DNA of 10,660 nt from Parasulfuritortus sp037446165. Its GTDB lineage: Bacteria > Pseudomonadota > Gammaproteobacteria > Burkholderiales > Thiobacillaceae. Below are positions 1 to 7,390 of the stretch, piece after piece. Positions within the stretch are counted from its first letter, which is position 1. Every line of letters begins with the position of its first letter. The stretch lies in the NCBI GenBank assembly GCA_037446165.1, contig JBBIJC010000086.1, forward strand, positions 1 to 10,660, in the 5' to 3' direction. The position numbers were made by a program, and so were the translations under genes. A model generated the notes under the pieces. It ran no database searches. It worked only from the letters and a program-made list of their open reading frames with translations, and was not told where the DNA came from.

Positions 1-1123
1 TGTCGCCCTGGCTGAGCACCGCCGCGCGCTCCATCATGTTCTCCAGTTCGCGGATGTTTCCGGGCCAGGCGTAGCCACCCAATTGACTCAGCGCCTCGGC
101 ATCCAGCCTGGGCATGGGACGACCCAGTTCGCGGCTGTATTTGTCCAGGAAATGCTCGGCCAGCAGGGGAATGTCGTCGCGCCGTTCGCGCAACGGCGGC
201 ACCTCGACCCGGACCACATTGAGGCGGTAGTACAAATCCTGGCGCAGCCGGCCTTCCGCCACCGCCTGTTGCGGGTCGCGGTTGGTGGCGGCGACGATGC
301 GCAGGTCCACGGCCACCGGCTGGTGGCTGCCCAGGCGTTCGATGCTGTTTTCCTGCAGCACGCGGAGCAGCTTGGCCTGCAGTGCCAGCGGCATTTCGGT
401 GACTTCATCCAGGAACAGGGTGCCGCCGCTGGCCACTTCGAAGCGGCCCATGCGGTCCTTGTCCGCGCCGGTGAAGGCGCCCTTGCGATAGCCGAACAGC
501 TCGCTTTCCAGCAGGTCGGCCGGAATGGCCGCGCAATTGATCGCCACGAACAGGCCGGTGCGACCCGACTCCTGATGGATGGCACGGGCCACCAGTTCCT
601 TGCCGGTGCCGGTCTCGCCAACCACGAAGATGCTGCTGCGGGCCGGGGCCACCTGACGGATGAGCTGATACAGGTTTTGCATGGCCGGGCTCTGGCCGAT
701 GAATTCACCCCAGCCGCGGTCCATTTCCTCGCGCAGGAAACGGTTTTCGCGCTGCACGTATTCCATGGCCAGGGCACGGGTCACGGCCAGCTCCACCGTG
801 GACATCTCGAACGGGCGGATGATGTAGTCGATGGCGCCCAGCTTCATCGCCTCGACCGCACTCTGCACGCTGCCATGAGCGGTGAGCACCACCACCGGGA
901 TTTCCTCGCCCCGTTCGCGCAATGCACGCAGGAGGCCGATGCCGTCCAGGTTGGGCATGCGCAGATCGGTCAGCACCAGATCGAACGTGCCCTCGGCGAA
1001 CCGGGCCAGCGCCTCGTTGCCGTCGGCGGCCTGCACCACGTCATAGCCCATGGCCAGCAGCGCCATTTCCAGCAGGCGGCGCATCTTGTCTTCGTCATCC
1101 ACCACCAGGATGCGACTGGTCAC
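1..1123 (-). CDS. NtrC-family sigma-54-dependent response regulator (3' end outside window)
   Basis: This is a DNA-binding response regulator that activates sigma-54 RNA polymerase through ATP hydrolysis. It starts at GTG 1123, with AGGAG (1131-1135 on the plus strand) 7 nt upstream, and reads open for 374 codons to the window edge. The receiver domain (about 1-120) has the acidic pair D9/D10, phospho-acceptor D53 in LTDLRMP and T81. The conserved receiver lysine is Arg here (R103 in IIRPF). The AAA+ domain (about 140-370) has Walker A GETGTGKE (169-176), the sigma-54 contact loop GAFTGA (215-220), Walker B GGTLFLDE (233-240) and WPGNIREL (353-360). The C-terminal HTH domain must lie beyond the left edge. 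The start overlaps the stop of the upstream histidine kinase gene as GTGA, which indicates translational coupling and a cognate pair. A likely target is the sigma-54 promoter at 4474-4489. The family is certain; the signal and regulon are inferred. Confidence 0.96.
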   Translation of the reverse strand, partial: MTSRILVVDDEDKMRRLLEMALLAMGYDVVQAADGNEALARFAEGTFDLVLTDLRMPNLDGIGLLRALRERGEEIPVVVLTAHGSVQSAVEAMKLGAIDYIIRPFEMSTVELAVTRALAMEYVQRENRFLREEMDRGWGEFIGQSPAMQNLYQLIRQVAPARSSIFVVGETGTGKELVARAIHQESGRTGLFVAINCAAIPADLLESELFGYRKGAFTGADKDRMGRFEVASGGTLFLDEVTEMPLALQAKLLRVLQENSIERLGSHQPVAVDLRIVAATNRDPQQAVAEGRLRQDLYYRLNVVRVEVPPLRERRDDIPLLAEHFLDKYSRELGRPMPRLDAEALSQLGGYAWPGNIRELENMMERAAVLSQGD

Positions 1124-2861
1124 TTTGCTTCTCCTTTCGATCCGCCGAAACGGACGGTAAACGCGGCNNNNNNNNNNNNNNNNNNNNNNNNNNNNNNNNN
1201 NNNNNNNNNNNNNNNNNNNNNNNNNNNNNNNNNNNNNNNNNNNNNNNNNNNNNNNNNNNNNNNNNNNCGATGCCGCCCTCGCGGCGGGTGAAGAAGGGAT
1301 CGAACACCCGATCCAGCACGCCAGCCGGAATGCCCGGGCCGTCGTCCTCCACTCGCACCGCGAAACCCTGTCTTTCGTCAGTGCTGACGATGCGAATCCA
1401 GCCGCCATCGGGTACATGCTGGATCGCATTGATGATCAGGTTGAGAAACACCTGGATCATCTGCTCACGGTCGCAGGCCAGAATCGACTGCCGGGCGTTG
1501 AGCCGGGTTTCGATCCGGATGTTTTTTTTCTCGGCCCGGTTGCCGATCAGGGCCAGGACATGCTCGATGATCTCGTGCACATCATGGGGCTGGAACAGCG
1601 GCGGGCGCGGAGACGCGCATTCGAGCAGCGTGGTCACCAGCCGGTTCAGCCGCTCCGTCTCGCTGACGATGAAGCCGGTCAGTTCCCGATCCTGTTCAGT
1701 CAGATCGCCACGCCGTTCAAGCATCTGGGCCGATGATTTGAGAATGCCCAGCGGGGTGCGCACTTCGTGCGCCATGATCGCCGCCATCTCGCCGACCACC
1801 GCCAGCTTGCCGGCCCGGACCAGATGCTCGCGCGACTGTTCCAGGGCATCGATCATTTCGGCAAAGGCATGGCTGAGTTCACCCACTTCGCTGATGCCGG
1901 TATGCAGCACGGGCGGCCGCCTGGCGTTGCCGCGCCGAAAGTTCCGGGCGAACTCGGTCAGCCGGCCGATGGGCGAGGCCAGCCGCTTGGCCAGGCGGCT
2001 CGACAACCAGCCGGCCACGGCAAGACTGAACAGCAGACCGCCCATGATTACCCAGGCCAGATGCCAGACCGGCGCAAAGGCGACCCGGGTCGGCTCCACC
2101 ACCCGCATGCGCCAGCCAAATCCGGAAAAGTGCTGATAACCGGGCGAGACCGCCGAGCCGGTCAGCAGATCCCCATCCGGGGATGGGTTACCGGAGCTCG
2201 CGATGACCTGCCCTGCCGTGTCGAGCAGCTGGGCCGTCCGTTCGCTGTCCCTGATGTCATCAGTCAGGAAACGGCGCACCACATTCCAGTTCAGCACCGC
2301 GTATAGATAGCCGATATTTCCCTGGCCGAGCGCATTCGGCACGGCGGTCCTCAGCACGTAATTTCCCGCGCCCTCGGGCGCCTGCGCGGTGGTCTGTTCC
2401 AGCACCACGCCATCGGCATTGACCTGGTCGGCGGCCTTCATCGGCGTGCCCGGCTGCCGGCTGATGCCGACCAGACCGGGATCGCTGGCGGCCACGATCC
2501 GGCCCTGCGCGTTGGTGCAGTACAGCGCGCTGTAGACATCGCCGTGGCCGGCCTTGAGATCGCCCAGCAGGCGGGCCAGGCGCTTGTCCACGTCGCCGAC
2601 CTGGATGTCCTGCATCAGCTCGACCCGGCTCCATTCGCGCAGGTCTTCCAGACGCTCGAAGAAGAACACATCGATACGCTGCAGCAAGCCGGAGGAGCTG
2701 TTGCCCAGGTTATGGGCGATCTCGGCCTTGAAGGCGCGGCGGAATTCGATGAAGGACAGGCTGCCGCTCAGCACGATGGCCACCAGCACCAGGGCCAGCG
2801 AGCCGCGCAGGATGGCGGTCCGGATGGTGACATCGCGCCTGGCCCGGCTCAGGATGGCCAT
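1120..2861 (-). CDS. Membrane sensor histidine kinase, interrupted by assembly gap
   Basis: This is a two-component sensor kinase. It starts at ATG 2861, with a GGGGGA purine run about 7 nt upstream. Residues 1-531 can be read before the gap: first membrane segment about 15-40, a periplasmic region of about 225 residues (Cache-like in size, inferred), second membrane segment about 265-288, HAMP-type linker about 289-345, H-box AHEVRTP with phospho-acceptor H365, N-box NLIINAIQHV (N474, N478), G1 box DDGPGIP (506-512) and F-box DPFF (521-524). The 100-N gap removes the G2 box (GLGL region). After the gap the frame ends AAFTVRFGGSKGEAK, a typical kinase C-terminus, then TGA at 1122-1120, which overlaps the regulator's GTG. 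The frames before and after the gap agree only if the missing length is 2 modulo 3, so it is not literally 100. About 30 missing residues would complete a normal ATPase domain. I see no reason to call it a pseudogene. Confidence 0.95.
1168..1267. other. Assembly gap (100 N) inside the histidine kinase gene
   Basis: A run of exactly 100 N, the usual placeholder for a scaffold gap of unknown size. It sits within the ATPase domain of the histidine kinase. Reading-frame arithmetic on both sides requires a true length of 2 modulo 3, and domain content suggests about 80-100 nt. Confidence 0.97.
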
Positions 2862-2982
2862 CCCGGAATCCCCCGAACTGACAAAGCAGTAAAAAAGGGT
2901 CGGGACCGGTTACGGTACACTCCCGCACCTCGTGTATCAGTCATCGTTGACGATCATGTTTCAGACAAGTGGAGATCATAGC

Positions 2983-3844
2983 GTGACCCGCATCGCTTGC
3001 CCCAATACCAAACCGTATGTCAGTGCAGCTTCGTGTTCATGGCAAGGTATCCGGCACACCGCCTTCATGCTGCTCCTGATGCTGTCCGGGTTGGCCCAGG
3101 CCGCACCCTATGAACTCGGCCGGGGCTATCCGCTGCCGTTTCTGGGACTCACAGCGGGCGGCAACCTCAGCCTGCAGGTCAGCGCACTGGAAGGCGAGAA
3201 GAGCAAGGCGACCGTGCAGGACCTGAGCCTGTTCCTGCATGGCGACCCCCGGCCGGACTGGCATTTCTTCACCGAGATCGAGGTCAGCAACCCGGTCACG
3301 CTGACCAGGAGCGGCCTGAGCACCACGGATATCGACCTGGACTTTGAACGCTACTATCTCGATCACAACCTGTCCGCCCGGAACACGCTGCGCCTCGGCA
3401 AGTTTCTCACCCCCGTCGGCCGCTGGAACCAGATCCATGCCGACCCGCTGGTCTGGACCGTATCCCGGCCGCTGACCACCTCCGCCGCATTCGCAAGCAA
3501 TGCCTCGGGCATCCAGCTTTACGGCAGCTGGCCGCTCGACCGGTCGGCCATCGACTATCAGGTATACCTCGACGACACGGCCCAGCTTGACCCCAGCGAA
3601 GGCCACGAGAAGACCTACGTGGACCTGAGCGTGCAGCCCAACCCACCGAGTTCATTCCGGCGCGGTGCCGGAGCCAGGCTGCTCTACCGTGCCCTCGACG
3701 ACCAGCTGCAGGCCGGCGTTTCGATAGCCCATTTCCAGCTCAAGGACCTGCCGGGCATCAAGGACATGGTCGGCGCGGACCTGTTCTATACCCGCAACGA
3801 GATGGAGTTTTCCGGCGAGCTGGTTTACCGCAAGGACGACAGCC
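2983..3844 (+). CDS. Porin-like outer-membrane protein, 3' end lost in assembly gap
   Basis: This is a probable outer-membrane beta-barrel. I prefer GTG 2983 as the start because GGAG (2971-2974) lies 8 nt upstream; ATG 2932 and ATG 2956 are in frame but lack a comparable site. From GTG, residues 1-40 form a signal peptide with a long n-region, hydrophobic core AFMLLLMLSGL and cleavage after AQA (40). The mature part alternates polar and hydrophobic residues in strand-like blocks, with features recalling phosphate-selective and other O/P-type porins: LRLGKFLTPVGRWNQIHADP, the middle part of such barrels, and later GAGARLLYR and ELVYRKDD. Only 287 codons are readable, and the C-terminal strands are missing in the gap. 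The gene is divergent from the kinase gene across a short intergenic region and precedes a PstS-like gene, probably in the same transcript. The exact porin family and substrate are not determined. Confidence 0.8.
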
Positions 3845-3944
3845 NNNNNNNNNNNNNNNNNNNNNNNNNNNNNNNNNNNNNNNNNNNNNNNNNNNNNNNN
3901 NNNNNNNNNNNNNNNNNNNNNNNNNNNNNNNNNNNNNNNNNNNN
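3845..3944. other. Assembly gap (100 N) between porin-like and PstS-like genes
   Basis: A second run of exactly 100 N. The end of the porin-like gene and the start of the PstS-like gene both fall in it. The visible barrel (about 247 mature residues) is short for this type of porin, so the true gap is probably longer than 100 nt. Confidence 0.95.
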
Positions 3945-4370
3945 GATGAAAGCATTGCCGTCATCGTCGGCAAGACGCCGCCCCACATCGCATTCGACCG
4001 CGCCAACCTGGAGGACATCTTCCTCAAGCGCATCCAGGTGGACGATGACCGTACCGCGCTGGTGCCGCTCAACCTGGCGTCCACCGATCCCGTGCGGGTG
4101 GCCTTTTCCCTGAGCCTGCTGGGCGAACGGCCAGGCGCCCGGCAAGGCTACTGGACCGAACGCTACTTTCAGGGCATCTCGCCGCCCTATACGGTCCATT
4201 CCCAGGAAGCCATGCTCCGCTTCGTCGCCGACACGGCGGGCGCCATCGGCTATGTCGCGTCCTGCCGGGTCGATGCCCGGGTGCATGCCGTGGCCCATCT
4301 GCCGGTGCCGGCGGAATTGACCAGCCAGGTCCACCAGCTCTGCGAAAAGACCGAGCCCGGCGCGGAATAA
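3945..4370 (+). CDS. PstS-like periplasmic substrate-binding domain protein, 5' end in gap
   Basis: The open frame directly after the gap encodes 141 residues ending at TAA 4368-4370; the start codon and any signal peptide are hidden in the gap. It resembles the small stand-alone phosphate-ABC-transporter-type binding proteins often left as hypothetical. Visible landmarks are AVIVGKTPP near the start, ANLEDIFLKR, LVPLNLASTDPVR, YWTERYFQGISPP and the typical closing motif AGAIGYV. Only one lobe-sized domain is visible, unlike full PstS of about 330 residues, and no permease or ATPase genes are adjacent. A free-standing role, such as ligand capture for the neighbouring porin or sensor kinase, is possible but inferred. 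An in-frame fusion to the upstream barrel cannot be excluded across the gap, but two genes are more likely. ATG 3946 is in another frame and is not the start. Confidence 0.78.
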   Translation, partial: DESIAVIVGKTPPHIAFDRANLEDIFLKRIQVDDDRTALVPLNLASTDPVRVAFSLSLLGERPGARQGYWTERYFQGISPPYTVHSQEAMLRFVADTAGAIGYVASCRVDARVHAVAHLPVPAELTSQVHQLCEKTEPGAE

Positions 4371-4381
4371 CCCGCACAGGC

Positions 4382-4389
4382 TGTATACA
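4382..4389. promoter_or_regulatory. Candidate activator site: palindrome TGTATACA
   Basis: A perfect 8-bp palindrome lies about 110 nt upstream of the predicted sigma-54 start, a typical distance for an NtrC-type enhancer. It is short and single, so it could be chance. The partly symmetric TGATCA (4436-4441) in the AT-rich tract is a second weak candidate. No motif data support either. Confidence 0.2.
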
Positions 4390-4473
4390 ATTTTTGCGTG
4401 CTGCCCAAGTTTGCGGGCCGGCCAGCGCCCTGTCTTGATCAGAAAACAACTTAAAAACAGTTAGATAGCAAAC

Positions 4474-4489
4474 TGGCACGGATGTGGCT
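4474..4489 (+). promoter_or_regulatory. Sigma-54 (-24/-12) promoter
   Basis: TGGCACG (4474-4480), four bases, then TGGCT (4485-4489) matches the sigma-54 consensus TGGCACG-N4-TTGCW at all but one position, with exact spacing between the GG and GC cores. This predicts transcription from about 4499-4500, roughly 25 nt before the ATG at 4525. The region just upstream (about 4435-4473) is AT-rich for this genome, as expected for DNA that must bend to bring an enhancer-bound activator to the polymerase. A sigma-54 activator gene is present at 1-1123. Confidence 0.78.
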
Positions 4490-4524
4490 ATGTAAGAGCA
4501 GACCCTTCAACCGGACCTGCCCGA

Positions 4525-5253
4525 ATGAACAGCCAGACCTCCCCCTTCATAGAAGCCGGAATCGATCCGCTGCTGGCCGACCTGTCGGACCTGATCACCC
4601 TCCAGCATGTCGGAGCCGTGCATCCGGCCCGTCCCGAACTTCAAGGCTTCATCCGGTCCATATTCAATCAGGCCCACGGCGCCCGGGTATCCGCCTTCTA
4701 TCCCAACCTGCTGGGCTTCCGCGTCGCGGAGCAGCCCCGGGCCGTGGTCGGCTACCGTGACGGTCAGGCCACCACCCTGTTCTCCGAACAGTATCTGGAC
4801 CGGCCGGCCCATGAGCTGGCATCTGACCGACTCGGCCTGCCGGTCAGACGCGCGGAGATGGTGGAGGTCGGCAATCTGGCCATTGCCGACCCCGGGCAGG
4901 CCCGCTGGGTCATCTCGGCCAGCACCGCCTTTCTCGCCGCGGCAGGCTACCGCTGGGTGCTGTTCACGGCCAACCAGCCTCTGGCCAACGCCTTCAGCCG
5001 CCTGGGCCTGAAGCCCCTGGCGCTGGCCGATGCCAGCCCGGACCGGCTGCCGGACCGGGGCGCAGCCTGGGGTACCTATTACGACGGCGAACCCAAGGTC
5101 TATCTGGGCGACATCCAGGCCGGATGCCAGAAGCTCCACAGCAGCGGCCTGCGCCGCCCGAACCTGCAAAAGCTGCTCCACTCGGCGCAGCATGCCGGCG
5201 CGGAACGCGCGCTCGACCGGCACACGCCAACCCCCACGATGGCGGTGCGATGA
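4525..5253 (+). CDS. Thermostable-hemolysin-family protein (GNAT-like fold)
   Basis: This 242-residue protein matches the thermostable hemolysin family (T_hemolysin). Characteristic blocks are FYPNLLGF (58-65), a central strand AVVGYRDG (73-80), EQYLD (88-92), EVGNLA (114-119), WVLFTA (144-149), FSRLGL (157-162) and WGTYYD (182-187). The family is named after a Vibrio hemolysin, but its fold is related to GNAT and autoinducer-synthase-type acyltransferases, so an acyl-transfer role is plausible and lysis of red cells is not established here. About 35 residues after 207 extend past the family core and look unstructured. There is no signal peptide or membrane segment, so it is probably cytoplasmic. 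It is the first gene after the sigma-54 promoter, with a leader of about 25 nt and only a weak ribosome site. Its TGA overlaps the next gene's ATG as ATGA. Confidence 0.85.
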   Translation: MNSQTSPFIEAGIDPLLADLSDLITLQHVGAVHPARPELQGFIRSIFNQAHGARVSAFYPNLLGFRVAEQPRAVVGYRDGQATTLFSEQYLDRPAHELASDRLGLPVRRAEMVEVGNLAIADPGQARWVISASTAFLAAAGYRWVLFTANQPLANAFSRLGLKPLALADASPDRLPDRGAAWGTYYDGEPKVYLGDIQAGCQKLHSSGLRRPNLQKLLHSAQHAGAERALDRHTPTPTMAVR

Positions 5254-6746
5254 AAGAACTCCTGATCCGCATCCGGCGCGAGGCGGCGCGTCATCCCGAC
5301 GCGCCGGCCCTGCTCGATGAACTCATCGAACTGGACTACGACACCCTGGTCCAGACCGTCGACCGCCTGGCCGACACCCTGACCGGGGAACGTATCGGCC
5401 TGCTGCTCGACAACGGCATCCCCTGGGCCTGCCTCGACCTGGCCATTGTCCAGCGCGGCGCCGTGTGCGTGCCGATGCCCGGCTTCTTCTCCGACGATCA
5501 GCTGCGCCATCTGATCCGGGATGCCGACCTCGACCTCATCGCGACCGACCAGCCCGAGCGCATCGCGGGCCTGCTTGGCGACGACCCGGCCGGCATGGTG
5601 CGCGTGGCGGGGCGCAGCCTGAGCCTGTTCCGGCGCACGACCGGAAAGACCGGCCCTGTGCTGCCGCCGGGAACGGTCAAGGTGACCTATACCTCCGGCA
5701 CCACCGGCCAGCCCAAGGGCGTCTGTCTGTCCGGCGAGACCCTGCGCTCGGTGGTCGCTTCGCTGTGCGAAGCCGTGGTGGCCAACCCGGCCGACCGCTG
5801 CCTGTCCCTGCTGCCGCTGTCGACCTTGCTGGAGAACATCACCGGCCTGTACGCACCGCTCTGGATCGGGGCCCTGGCCCAAGTACCGAGCTTGGCGAGT
5901 TGCGGCCTGTCCGGTTCCTCCGGCCTGCAGATGGACCGGCTGTTCGCCGCCCTGACCCGGGCCAGGCCGACCATCACCGTCCTGGTTCCGCAATTGCTCA
6001 AGGCCCTCGTCGGCGGCATCGCTGCCGGACTGCCGGCGCCCGAGTCCCTGCGCTTCGTCGCGGTCGGCGGCGCGCCGGTCGCGGACTCGCTGCTGCAACA
6101 GGCGCGTCTGTTCGGCCTGCCGGTGTTCCAGGGCTTCGGCCTGTCGGAAGCCGGCTCGGTCGCCAGCCTCAACCTGCCCGGCGCGGAGCGCGAAGGCAGC
6201 GTCGGCAAGCCCTTGCCGCATGTGCAGATCCACATTGCCGACGACGGCGAAGTGGTGGTCGGCGGCCGGCTGTTCCTCGGCTATCTTGGGACACCCAGCA
6301 CACTGACTGGCGCAGACTGGCCGACCGGCGACCTGGGCCATATCGATGCGGACGGCTATCTCTTCCTCACCGGGCGCAAGAAGACGGCCTATGCCACCGC
6401 CTTCGGCCGCAATATCTCGCCCGAATGGGTGGAGAGCGCGCTGACCGGCCATCCCTATATCGCCCAGGCGGCCGTATTCGGCGAAGCCGCGCCGTTCAAC
6501 GTGGCGGTGCTGGTGCCCCGGTCCGGTATCGCTACGTATGAACTGAGCCGCGCCGTGGCCACGGTCAACGACAGCCTGCCCGACTACGCCCGGATCGGCG
6601 GCTGGGTCATTGCCGATCACCCCTTCACGCCGGGCAACGGGCTGGCCAACGGCACCGGCTGCATCCAGCGTCAGGCGATCCAGTCCCTGTACCAGACCCG
6701 CATCGAACAACTGTATGCAACCGAGGAAATCCATGCCGTTCCATGA
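5250..6746 (+). CDS. AMP-binding acyl-activating enzyme (ANL superfamily), A10 Lys replaced by Cys
   Basis: This 498-residue adenylate-forming enzyme would be expected to activate a carboxylic acid, probably a fatty acid, with ATP and pass it to CoA, a carrier protein or a partner enzyme. ATG 5250 is chosen because it overlaps the upstream stop (ATGA); the in-frame extension back to 5124 lies inside the previous gene. Core motifs are the A3 P-loop TYTSGTTGQPKG (146-157), A5 GFGLSE (295-300), A7 TGD (359-361) and A8 GRKK followed by the hinge and GRNISPEWVE (375-394). In the C-terminal A10 motif, NGTGCIQRQAI (467-477), the catalytic lysine position is Cys471 (codon 6660-6662). The protein is shorter than typical long-chain acyl-CoA synthetases (550 residues or more). 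The substrate cannot be read from sequence. Family membership is certain; whether it can adenylate is open. Confidence 0.93.
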   Translation: MKELLIRIRREAARHPDAPALLDELIELDYDTLVQTVDRLADTLTGERIGLLLDNGIPWACLDLAIVQRGAVCVPMPGFFSDDQLRHLIRDADLDLIATDQPERIAGLLGDDPAGMVRVAGRSLSLFRRTTGKTGPVLPPGTVKVTYTSGTTGQPKGVCLSGETLRSVVASLCEAVVANPADRCLSLLPLSTLLENITGLYAPLWIGALAQVPSLASCGLSGSSGLQMDRLFAALTRARPTITVLVPQLLKALVGGIAAGLPAPESLRFVAVGGAPVADSLLQQARLFGLPVFQGFGLSEAGSVASLNLPGAEREGSVGKPLPHVQIHIADDGEVVVGGRLFLGYLGTPSTLTGADWPTGDLGHIDADGYLFLTGRKKTAYATAFGRNISPEWVESALTGHPYIAQAAVFGEAAPFNVAVLVPRSGIATYELSRAVATVNDSLPDYARIGGWVIADHPFTPGNGLANGTGCIQRQAIQSLYQTRIEQLYATEEIHAVP

Positions 6747-7380
6747 CCGCCTGATCGCGTCCACAGCAGCCGAACGCGACCACATGCTGGCGATTCCGCT
6801 GATCCAGCGTGCCCTGGCCGGCGAGGTCAGCCTGCCCGAGTACCAGCGCTTCCTCGAGCAGGCCTACCACCACGTCAGGCACACCGTGCCGTTGCTCATG
6901 GCCTGCGGCGCGCGGCTGCCGGATCGGCTGGGCTGGCTGCGGACCGCCATCGCGAAATACATCGAGGAAGAAATCGGCCATGAGGAGTGGATTCTGGACG
7001 ACATCGCCGCGGCTGGCGGCGATCCCGATGCCGTTCGCTCATCGATGCCCTCGCCCGCCACCGAGCTGATGGTGGCCTATGCCTACGACACCATCAACCG
7101 GGGCAACCCGGCCGGTTTCTTCGGCATGGTTCTGGTACTGGAAGGCACCAGCGTCAACCTGGCGCACCGGGCCGCCGGAGCCATCCAGCAGCGTCTGAAT
7201 CTGCCCGAAACCGCCTTTCGCTATCTGACCTCGCACGGCAGCGTCGATCAGGAGCACATCCGCTTTCTGGAAACCCTGCTGAACCGTCTGGACGAGCCCG
7301 GCGACCAGGCCGCCGTCACCCACGCGGCCCGCATGTTCTTCCGTCTTTACGGCGACATTTTCCGTTCCATTACCCCTTGA
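6733..7380 (+). CDS. TenA/PqqC-like heme-oxygenase-like diiron oxygenase candidate
   Basis: This is a 215-residue all-helical protein of the TenA/PqqC/iron-containing redox enzyme group. ATG 6733 follows GAGG (6723-6726) with a good spacing and overlaps the end of the acyl-activating enzyme gene by 14 nt; the longer in-frame extension upstream is a shadow inside that gene. The N-terminal QAYHHVRHT (43-51) is typical of the fold. Potential metal ligands follow the pattern known for heme-oxygenase-like diiron oxidases: E80-x2-H83 in EEEIGHEEW, E137 in VLEGTS, and H168-x3-D172-x2-H175 in SHGSVDQEH. This complete set favours a metal-dependent oxygenase, as in UndA (fatty-acid decarboxylase) or SznF, over TenA thiaminase or cofactorless PqqC chemistry. 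No thiamin or PQQ genes are nearby. The position next to an acyl-activating enzyme suggests a fatty-acyl-type substrate (inferred). Confidence 0.88.
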   Translation: MPFHDRLIASTAAERDHMLAIPLIQRALAGEVSLPEYQRFLEQAYHHVRHTVPLLMACGARLPDRLGWLRTAIAKYIEEEIGHEEWILDDIAAAGGDPDAVRSSMPSPATELMVAYAYDTINRGNPAGFFGMVLVLEGTSVNLAHRAAGAIQQRLNLPETAFRYLTSHGSVDQEHIRFLETLLNRLDEPGDQAAVTHAARMFFRLYGDIFRSITP

Positions 7381-7390
7381 GAGAATCCCG

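Noticed and set aside
83..1291. 402-codon plus-strand frame at the left edge
   Set aside because: It is antisense to the sigma-54 regulator, whose receiver and AAA+ motifs are unambiguous, and it runs into the N gap.
2932..2982. Earlier ATG starts (2932, 2956) for the porin-like protein
   Set aside because: They give an unusually long pre-signal extension and lack a ribosome site; GTG 2983 has GGAG 8 nt upstream.
2862..2982. TACACT (2916-2921) as a sigma-70 -10 box for the porin-like gene
   Set aside because: No acceptable -35 hexamer lies 16-18 nt upstream; I could not support a specific promoter here.
3946..4113. Frame starting at ATG 3946 after the gap, fused to the barrel when N is read as sequence
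   Set aside because: The translation is Ser/Arg/Pro-rich without homology; the +1-offset frame (3945) encodes the PstS-like domain. The fusion is produced by treating 100 N as real length.
4415..4430. GC-rich inverted sequence GGGC...GCCC considered as a terminator after the PstS-like gene
   Set aside because: Only four clear pairs at the ends and no T-run directly after it.
5100..6785. 561-codon open frame on the minus strand opposite the acyl-activating enzyme
   Set aside because: Its translation is rich in Gly, Gln, His and Ala without domains, as expected from antisense reading of GC-rich codons. The plus-strand frame has clear ANL motifs.
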